Assembly (NCBI GenBank): GCA_934317205.1
Contig: CAKREL010000005.1
Coordinates: 1-47,333, forward strand
Source of the DNA: an uncultured Eubacterium sp.
GTDB lineage: Bacteria > Bacillota > Clostridia > Lachnospirales > Lachnospiraceae
Length of the DNA: 47,333 nucleotides
Direction of reading: 5' to 3'
The notes under the pieces were generated by a model. The model made no database searches. It was not told the origin of the DNA and saw nothing but the letters and a program-made list of their open reading frames with translations. Both the position numbers and the translations under genes were made by a program. Below are positions 42,052 to 47,333 of this stretch, one piece after another (position 1 is the first letter of the stretch; each line of letters opens with the position of its first letter).

Positions 42052-44472
42052 ATGGCAACAAAAAAGAAAAAAGTACGATCACATGTAAAACGTGTGAAGT
42101 TACAGCAGAAAAAAGATCCGGTTTCATCGGAAAAATATCATAAGCGACTGAAAGTAGCCCGCAGAAAAGATTTCTTCCGCAGATTGCGGAATGTGCTGAT
42201 TGTTCTGGTTATTGCATTTCTGGCATTATTTGCTGCCGGCAATTTCATGCTGAAAAAGGCAACCGGACAGAATCTGTTTCAGATTGCGAAAGAAGCAAAG
42301 CAATTGGTAGACGACAGTACACCGGAGACTTTCCGACTGGCGCAGACGTCGTATATTTACAGTGCGGATGGTACTCAGCTGGCTGCATTGGCAGAAGATG
42401 AGGATGCTACTTATCTGGAGTATAAGGATATTCCGGCAGATGTGGTAAATGCATTTGTGGCCGTAGAGGATCGTAGTTTCTGGCACAACAATGGTGTGGA
42501 TCTGAAAGGAATCGCCCGCGTTTGCCTGAATTATGTGAGAACGCGCGGACAGGTGGCAGAAGGTGCAAGTACAATTACGCAGCAGCTGGCACGTGGCACC
42601 TTCCTTTCCAATGAAAAGACTATTTCGCGTAAAGTCAAGGAGATGTTCATTTCCTGGCAACTGACGAAAAAGTACAGCAAAGAACAGATTATGGAATTTT
42701 ACTGCAACAGCTGTTGTTTCGCAAATGGTATTTATGGTGTGGAGGATGCTTCAAAGAAGTATTTTGGGGTGGATGTCAATGATCTGACACTCTCACAGAC
42801 GGCGTATATCTGTGCGATTCCGAACAGACCGGAGTATTATAATCCGTTGAAAAACAGTGAGAATGCTATCACACGTCGTGATAAAATTCTGGAAGACATG
42901 TATGAGTGCGGTTATATTACAAAAGATGCAGGTGAAACAGCTCTTGCAGAGACCATTCAGGTAGCAGCAGTCAGTGATGAAGAATCCAAATTTTATAATT
43001 ATGAAGTAACCTACGCGATTGATTGTACAGTGCGTTATCTGATGAAGCTGGATGGATTTGAATTCCAGTATCATTTTGATGACGAAAATGCTTACACAGA
43101 ATATTATAACAATTATGATGAGGCTTATAAGCAGGCAAAACATAAGCTGTACACCGGCGGTTACAAGATCACCACGACCATGGATCTGAAAGCCCAGAAA
43201 AATCTGCAGACAATCCTGGATAAAGAACTGGCGTTTAACACTGATTTAAAAGAAGGTTCTGATGTCTATGGATTCCAGGGAGCATTGACGGTTATCGATA
43301 ACGAGACCGGAAAAGTAGTAGCCATGATCGGCGGACGTTCCCAGGATGCAATCTCACAGACGTATTCATTAAACCGTGGATATCAAAGTTATGCTCAGCC
43401 AGGAAGTTCTGTTAAACCACTGATTGTCTATACACCGGCGTTGGAGCAGGGATATGATGCAAACTCCACGTTGCAGGAGATCAGTGTGGACAAGGCAAAG
43501 ACTAGTAATTCCGCAGAAATCAAGAAAATGACCGGCGAAAAATTCACATTGCGCCGTGCAGTGGAAAAGAGTAAAAACGGATGTGCGTATTCTCTGTATA
43601 ATGAGATTACCCCAAAAGTAGGATTGTCCTATCTGGAAAATATGAACTTTTCGAGAATTGTTCCAAAGGACTATACTCTGAGTTCCGGACTTGGCGGTAT
43701 GACACAGGGTGTTACGAATGTAGAAATGGCAAATGCATACGCAACCCTGGCAAATCATGGCAAATACACACAGACAGACTGTATTTCTTCGATTCTGGAT
43801 GCAGATGGTAATGAGATTTATGAAGAGCCGGAAAGCAAGCAGATATATGAGAAATCAGCTGCTGATCAGATGACAGATATTTTGAAAGGTGTACTTACAG
43901 CCAGTGGAGCAACTGCGCAGAAACTGAACTGGTACAGCTCTACAGATATCGAAGCAGCCGGAAAAACAGGTACTACAAATAACAACAAAGCAGCGTATTT
44001 CTGTGGATATACACCATATTATACCATTGCGGTATGGGTAGGTTACGATCAGCCGAAATATGTCAAGGGACTGAGTGGTGGTACTTATCCTGCATACATC
44101 TGGAAAAATGCGATGTTGTACATGATCGATGGCCTGGATACAAAAGAATTTGATCTGGAAGGAATTTCTTCTTCCGGACATAAGGATCTGGTATCGGATG
44201 AGGAAGATCAGACTGTGGATGAAACTACGGATCAGACGACAGATGAAACTACGGATCAGCAGACCCCGGATGATCAGAACAGAACAGATAATACGCAGAC
44301 ACAAGATGCGATTGATGGAAATGTTCCGGATGATACGGAGGATATTTCAGGAGGAACTATTTCTTCTGGGTCAAAACCGAATGACAATGGAACTGGATCT
44401 GACAGTTCAACTACCGGTTCCACAGGAAATACCGGTGGAAGTACCACAGAGGACGGAACAACGACACAATAA
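42052..44472 (+). CDS. class A penicillin-binding protein (PBP1A-like)
   Basis: A bifunctional peptidoglycan synthase of 806 residues. A basic cytoplasmic N-terminus (KKKKVRSHVKRVKLQQKK) leads to one membrane helix at about 46-64. The GT51 glycosyltransferase domain (about 100-280) has the catalytic Glu139 in VEDRSFW and GASTITQQLARG. The transpeptidase domain (about 400-690) has Ser452 and Lys455 in PGSSVKP, the SKN triad in KSKNGCA, and KTG at 638-640. The last ~100 residues are disordered and rich in Thr, Asp, Gln and Gly (DETTDQTTDETTDQQ), probably spanning the wall. GAAAGGAG precedes the ATG. Confidence 0.95.
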   Translation: MATKKKKVRSHVKRVKLQQKKDPVSSEKYHKRLKVARRKDFFRRLRNVLIVLVIAFLALFAAGNFMLKKATGQNLFQIAKEAKQLVDDSTPETFRLAQTSYIYSADGTQLAALAEDEDATYLEYKDIPADVVNAFVAVEDRSFWHNNGVDLKGIARVCLNYVRTRGQVAEGASTITQQLARGTFLSNEKTISRKVKEMFISWQLTKKYSKEQIMEFYCNSCCFANGIYGVEDASKKYFGVDVNDLTLSQTAYICAIPNRPEYYNPLKNSENAITRRDKILEDMYECGYITKDAGETALAETIQVAAVSDEESKFYNYEVTYAIDCTVRYLMKLDGFEFQYHFDDENAYTEYYNNYDEAYKQAKHKLYTGGYKITTTMDLKAQKNLQTILDKELAFNTDLKEGSDVYGFQGALTVIDNETGKVVAMIGGRSQDAISQTYSLNRGYQSYAQPGSSVKPLIVYTPALEQGYDANSTLQEISVDKAKTSNSAEIKKMTGEKFTLRRAVEKSKNGCAYSLYNEITPKVGLSYLENMNFSRIVPKDYTLSSGLGGMTQGVTNVEMANAYATLANHGKYTQTDCISSILDADGNEIYEEPESKQIYEKSAADQMTDILKGVLTASGATAQKLNWYSSTDIEAAGKTGTTNNNKAAYFCGYTPYYTIAVWVGYDQPKYVKGLSGGTYPAYIWKNAMLYMIDGLDTKEFDLEGISSSGHKDLVSDEEDQTVDETTDQTTDETTDQQTPDDQNRTDNTQTQDAIDGNVPDDTEDISGGTISSGSKPNDNGTGSDSSTTGSTGNTGGSTTEDGTTTQ

Positions 44473-44488
44473 AGAATCAGACAGTACG

Positions 44489-44522
44489 TTCAGCAGCGGA
44501 TATTTATAAATTCGCTGCTGAA
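44489..44522 (+). other. hairpin after the penicillin-binding protein gene
   Basis: TTCAGCAGCG pairs with CGCTGCTGAA (10 bp, 14-nt loop). No T-run follows, so termination is uncertain and aroA, 100 nt on, may be partly read through. Confidence 0.5.
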
Positions 44523-44620
44523 TGTGTATCAGATGAAAAAGCTTCCTGTTTTCAGAGACGATGAGCAATAGCCATAGTATCTGTAATAAAAAACGACGGA
44601 ATGGAGAAAGGGCAAATGAG

Positions 44621-45922
44621 ATGAAAGACATTTATCAAGTAAAACATATCACAGAACCAGTAAACTGGGAGACTGATGTGCCGGGATCTAAAAGTATCAC
44701 AAACAGGGCATTGCTTCTGGCTGCACTTTGTGACGGTCCGGTTCAGTTAAACGGTGTGCTGTTTAGTGATGATTCCAGACATTTCTTGCGTTCTTTGCAG
44801 TCTCTGGGCTATGAAGTGCAGGTTGACGAGCCAAACGCGGTGGTACATGTAAAAGGAAATGGCGGTATTCTCCCGGCAGCTTCCGGTGAAATCTATGTAG
44901 GAAGTGCAGGAACAGCAGCCCGTTTTCTGACCGCAATGCTTGGCGTGTCAGAGGGGACATTTGTTATTCAAGCATCAAAGCAGATGCAGAAACGACCGAT
45001 GCAGCCTCTTTTTGAGGCACTGCTTTCTCTGGGTGCTTCCGTAGAATGGCTGGGGGAGATCTGGCATCTTCCAGTTCGCATTACAGGTGCAGGAACACAA
45101 ATCCAAAAGCTGGAACAGGAAGCAGTACTGAACCTTGATATCAGTACAAGTACGCAGTTTTTGAGTGCTTTTCTGCTGATTGCACCAATGTTTCCACATG
45201 GTCTGAAAATTCATATTACCAGTGAGAAAAAAGACGGTTCTTATATACGTATTACACGAAAAATGATGCAGGAATTTGGCGTGAAAGCAGCTTTTGATGG
45301 CTGTGATTATACAGTAGCGCCGACCAGAGGATATCAGAAAAAGCTGTATCAGATCGAACCGGATGTGTCCGGAGCCTGTTATTTTTATGCAGCGGCAGCT
45401 ATGACAGGTGGAACAGCGAAAGTGCATCATGTACATTGGGACAGTATGCAGGGAGATATGAAATTCCTTCATCTGTTGGAACAGATGGGGAGCAAATTGA
45501 CAGAAGAGCCGGATGGCATTCGCCTGACAGGACCTGCGGATGGTTTAAAAGGAACGGAAGTAAATATGAACGACTTTTCGGATCAGGCATTGACACTGGC
45601 AGCTATTGCACCATATGCTTCCTCTGATGTAAAGATTACCCATATCGGACATATCCGCGGACAGGAATGCGACCGTCTGCATGCAATTGTAACAAATTTA
45701 AAAAAGGCCGGAATTATTTGTGAAGAGGGAGAAGACTGGGTGTGCATCCATCCGGGAAAACCGCAGCCTTGCCAGATTGAAACATTTGATGATCACCGGG
45801 TTGCTATGTCTTTTACTATTATGGGACTGGGCTGCGATGGAATTGAAATCCTGAATCCGGGATGTTGTAAGAAAACGTTTGAAAACTACTTTGATGTGTT
45901 AGATGATTTGTTGAAAGAATGA
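44621..45922 (+). CDS. aroA: 3-phosphoshikimate 1-carboxyvinyltransferase (EPSP synthase)
   Basis: It joins shikimate-3-phosphate and phosphoenolpyruvate in the shikimate pathway. The 433 residues show PGSKSITNRALLLAALCDG at the N-terminus, GSAGTAARFLTAML (the LNGTAMR-type loop with Ala), KQMQKRPMQPLFEAL, SGACYFYAAAAM, and IRGQECDRL and FDDHRVAMSFTI near the end. The GTAARF loop with an Ala after GSAG looks like class II-type EPSP synthases, which are less glyphosate-sensitive; this is an inference. I use the ATG at 44621, after GGAGAAAGGG; the frame is open to 44561 but those residues do not fit the family. Confidence 0.94.
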   Translation: MKDIYQVKHITEPVNWETDVPGSKSITNRALLLAALCDGPVQLNGVLFSDDSRHFLRSLQSLGYEVQVDEPNAVVHVKGNGGILPAASGEIYVGSAGTAARFLTAMLGVSEGTFVIQASKQMQKRPMQPLFEALLSLGASVEWLGEIWHLPVRITGAGTQIQKLEQEAVLNLDISTSTQFLSAFLLIAPMFPHGLKIHITSEKKDGSYIRITRKMMQEFGVKAAFDGCDYTVAPTRGYQKKLYQIEPDVSGACYFYAAAAMTGGTAKVHHVHWDSMQGDMKFLHLLEQMGSKLTEEPDGIRLTGPADGLKGTEVNMNDFSDQALTLAAIAPYASSDVKITHIGHIRGQECDRLHAIVTNLKKAGIICEEGEDWVCIHPGKPQPCQIETFDDHRVAMSFTIMGLGCDGIEILNPGCCKKTFENYFDVLDDLLKE

Positions 45923-45948
45923 GTCGTTGTTGCTGTGGTCGCATCAAT

Positions 45949-45987
45949 TGTCAATTTATTGACAGAATCTGGGAATAGGTGTACAAT
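45949..45987 (+). promoter_or_regulatory. promoter with palindromic operator upstream of the DUF6465 gene
   Basis: TTGACA (45959-45964), 17 nt, TACAAT (45982-45987). A perfect palindrome TGTCAAT-TT-ATTGACA (45949-45964) overlaps the -35, so a repressor may bind there. The leader is about 115 nt. Confidence 0.65.
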
Positions 45988-46109
45988 TCAAACGATATGA
46001 AAAGAAATAGTTCAAATAATTTCGACAGTAATTCAAGATAGAAATTATGAATGGATTGCGTCAGCAATCATGCAGGCGTACCGTAAAATGTCAGAGGAGG
46101 ACAGGGATT

Positions 46110-46721
46110 ATGGCAAGAAAAAAGACATCAAATGTACATACAGGAAAGACAGCAGACACAGCAGTACAGAAAGTAGAGACAGCAAAAGCAGTTGTAGAGA
46201 AAGCAGTTGAGGAAAAAACAGTAGAAGTGAAAGAAGCTGTAAAAGAGACTGCCGTAAAAGCAGAAGAAAAAGTTGAAAAAGCAGCAGAGAAAGCTACAGA
46301 AGCAGTTGCAGAAGTAAAAGAAGCTGCAAAAGAGACTGCAGAGAAAGCAGTAGAGACAGCAAAAGAAACAGTTGAGAAAACTGCAGAAGCAGCAAAAACA
46401 ACTGCAAAGAAGACTGCTACAAAAGCAAAAACTGCTACAACAAAAAAAGCTGCAGCAGCAAAGAAAACAGTAAAAGCGAAAGCAGATGCTGTAAAAACTG
46501 AGACAAAGAGAAAAGTTACAAGAAAACCGACCAAGAAAATCGTATTACAGTATCTTGGAAAAGAGTTTGATGAGGCTGAATTAACAGAGCGTGCAATTGC
46601 ACAGTTCAATTCCGTAGAGGGTGGCGTAGCAGTAAAAACAATTACTATGTATCTGAAACCGGAAGAAGATGCAGCTTACTATGTAATCAATGACCAGTAC
46701 ACTGGCCGTGTAGATTTTTAA
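46110..46721 (+). CDS. DUF6465 protein with long Lys/Ala/Glu-rich helical region
   Basis: A 203-residue protein of unknown function. Residues 20-105 are repeats of K/E/A/V (EKAVEEK, VKEAVKET, EKAAEKATEA, VKEAAKET) predicting a long charged amphipathic helix. Residues 105-148 are very basic (KKTATKAKTATTKKAAAAKK), resembling histone H1-like tails. The C-terminal ~55 residues (KIVLQYLGKEFDEAELTERA ... YTGRVDF) are the compact DUF6465 domain found in Clostridia. GAGGAGG precedes the ATG at 46110; the frame is open upstream to 46047 but without support. The basic tail suggests nucleic acid binding, as an inference only. Confidence 0.82.
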   Translation: MARKKTSNVHTGKTADTAVQKVETAKAVVEKAVEEKTVEVKEAVKETAVKAEEKVEKAAEKATEAVAEVKEAAKETAEKAVETAKETVEKTAEAAKTTAKKTATKAKTATTKKAAAAKKTVKAKADAVKTETKRKVTRKPTKKIVLQYLGKEFDEAELTERAIAQFNSVEGGVAVKTITMYLKPEEDAAYYVINDQYTGRVDF

Positions 46722-46748
46722 ATTCTTGTTTAGGGTGTTTTAAAAAGA

Positions 46749-46940
46749 AGCTGGAAGAAAACTCCAATGCCGGCACGATTGATTTTCTATCTGCGCTGCG
46801 CCGCTTATCTCCGACCGCTCCCGCGAACTCACCAACAGCAAAAACAGCTGTTGGCTCAGACACACTCCCGCGGTCGGGCTATGCTCGCTCCGATAACGAA
46901 AATCAGTCTACCGCCTTGCCTTGGAGTTTTGTTTCCAGCT
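46749..46940 (-). repeat. long nested palindromic element L2
   Basis: Outer arms AGCTGGAAGAAAACTCCAA (46749-46767) and its complement (46921-46940, one-base bulge). Inside are a GATTGATTTTC / GAAAATCAGTC pairing, CCGACCGC / GCGGTCGG (46811-46818 with 46870-46877) and CCAACAGC / GCTGTTGG (46832-46839 with 46847-46854). On the minus strand the flank reads CGTAGATAAAA and the arm ends at GGCAAGGCGGT, recalling the S and L1 elements. It fills most of the gene-free stretch after the DUF6465 gene and may terminate it. Confidence 0.75.
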
Positions 46941-47065
46941 TTTTTTATCTACGCCGTGGCACCGCGTGACACGCATGCATATAAGCTAATGGCAAAATAA
47001 CTGTTGTGCTGCATGCGCAGATTTACATATTGAAAAATGAATCGAATTTAAAAATTGAACGCAAA

Positions 47066-47154
47066 ATAAGCATTTCCCTGCTTCAAGTGCGTAGAGCGCT
47101 AAGCGGTGGGTAGGGGGATGCTTATGTCAGTGGGAGTTAAAAGCTCCCACTGAC
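47066..47154. repeat. two adjacent hairpins in the distal gene-free stretch
   Basis: ATAAGCATTTCCCT (47066-47079) pairs with AGGGGGATGCTTAT (47112-47125). Immediately after, GTCAGTGGGAG (47126-47136) pairs perfectly with CTCCCACTGAC (47144-47154). The second hairpin's 3' arm is the start of repeat copy D. Together with L2 and copy D they occupy most of 46722-47226; no gene was found there. Confidence 0.75.
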
Positions 47155-47217
47155 AGGTCGCAAAGCGACTGCGTTCATGAGCAAGTAGTGAAAACGGATT
47201 GCGAATGCCCGCTTTAC
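47138..47217 (+). repeat. 80-nt repeat, copy D
   Basis: It matches copy B (1357-1436) over 80 nt with about four differences; the 39-nt core is 47179-47217. It lies ten bases from the stop codon of the leftward gene at the window edge. Confidence 0.85.
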
Positions 47218-47226
47218 CAACGTACG

Positions 47227-47333
47227 CTACCCTTGACAGAATAAAAAAGAAACGGTTTTCCCTTTGTTACCGACGGCGAAGAACTCAAGAACATGTAGAT
47301 TTTCTCCGTCGCTGGCAACAGTGTAGCCGTTCT
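47227..47333 (-). CDS. 3' end of a leftward gene (truncated by window edge)
   Basis: On the minus strand one frame reads 34 residues to a TAG at 47229-47227, with protein-like content (VASDGENLHVLEFFAVG, then NKGKTVSFLFCQG). A second frame is also open here, so the call is tentative. The product is not recognised. Confidence 0.4.
   Translation of the reverse strand, partial: NGYTVASDGENLHVLEFFAVGNKGKTVSFLFCQG

Noticed and set aside
44211..44275. Short direct repeats near the end of the penicillin-binding protein gene as a separate repeat element
   Set aside because: They are in-frame codon repeats for the Thr/Asp/Gln-rich tail and fit a disordered protein end.
46091..46609. 172-residue minus-strand frame rich in Ala, Phe, Val and Ser
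   Set aside because: It is the antisense of the Lys/Ala/Glu repeats of the DUF6465 gene and has no ribosome binding site.
1268..47217. Four near-identical 39-nt repeats as a CRISPR array
   Set aside because: The copies are separated by 91 nt to 28 kb, lack regular spacers and have no cas genes nearby.

Overview
The window looks like a chromosomal segment of a low-GC Gram-positive anaerobe of the Clostridia, most likely a gut Lachnospiraceae. This is an inference from gene content: a clostridial 2x[4Fe-4S] ferredoxin, yeast/actinobacterial-type LeuA, MinCDE, a CarD-like regulator, a DUF6465 protein, a VTC/DUF4956 pair, strong AGGAGG ribosome binding sites and compact TTGACA/TATAAT promoters. 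No rRNA, tRNA, CRISPR array, prophage or intact insertion sequence was seen.

Layout. 1-1082: the end of a GH51-type arabinofuranosidase and a ferredoxin gene on the opposite strand. 1083-1668: a gene-free stretch holding two copies of a 39-nt hairpin repeat, one of them inside a possible small RNA or leader with its own promoter and terminator. 1669-14901: leuA followed, 34 nt later, by an eleven-gene extracellular polysaccharide operon: priming sugar-phosphate transferase, UDP-galactopyranose mutase, four glycosyltransferases, hexapeptide acyltransferase, Wzy, Wzx, membrane acyltransferase and GtrA. 15042-17187: a FUSC-like membrane protein and a YitT/YczE-like membrane protein, convergent. 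17313-21375: an AraC-type regulator divergent from a GH2 beta-galactosidase. 21606-24066: ECF sigma/anti-sigma pair, a small membrane protein and PnuC. 24260-27447: VTC-domain protein, DUF4956 membrane protein and a secreted lipoprotein. 27651-30271: an AAA-ATPase/PD-(D/E)XK protein and a TauE/SafE permease.

30525-37615 is the most coherent unusual unit. A leftward operon (cyclase-family hydrolase, sodium:solute symporter, thiolase, CoA-transferase) faces a PAS-containing sigma-54 activator. Between them are a near-perfect -24/-12 sigma-54 promoter and two copies of an 18-bp palindrome (TGTAAG-N6-CTTACA), placed as activator sites should be. The symporter carries a C-terminal tail of two tandem winged-helix-like repeats. 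The logic recalls the E. coli ato system (sigma-54 activator, transporter, CoA-transferase, thiolase), but the genes differ and the substrate is unknown.

37750-46721 is mostly housekeeping: minCDE, CarD-like regulator, MATE transporter, class A penicillin-binding protein, aroA and a lysine/alanine-rich DUF6465 protein. The last 600 nt are gene-poor and full of palindromes, ending in the 3' tip of a leftward gene.

Two families of dispersed intergenic elements stand out. One is the 39-nt repeat (four copies). The other is a family of terminator-like long hairpins whose apex (GCGATTG-Y-TAGC) and outer flank (AACGTA) are conserved while the stems differ completely in sequence yet still pair. All functional statements come from reading the sequence; no database search was run.
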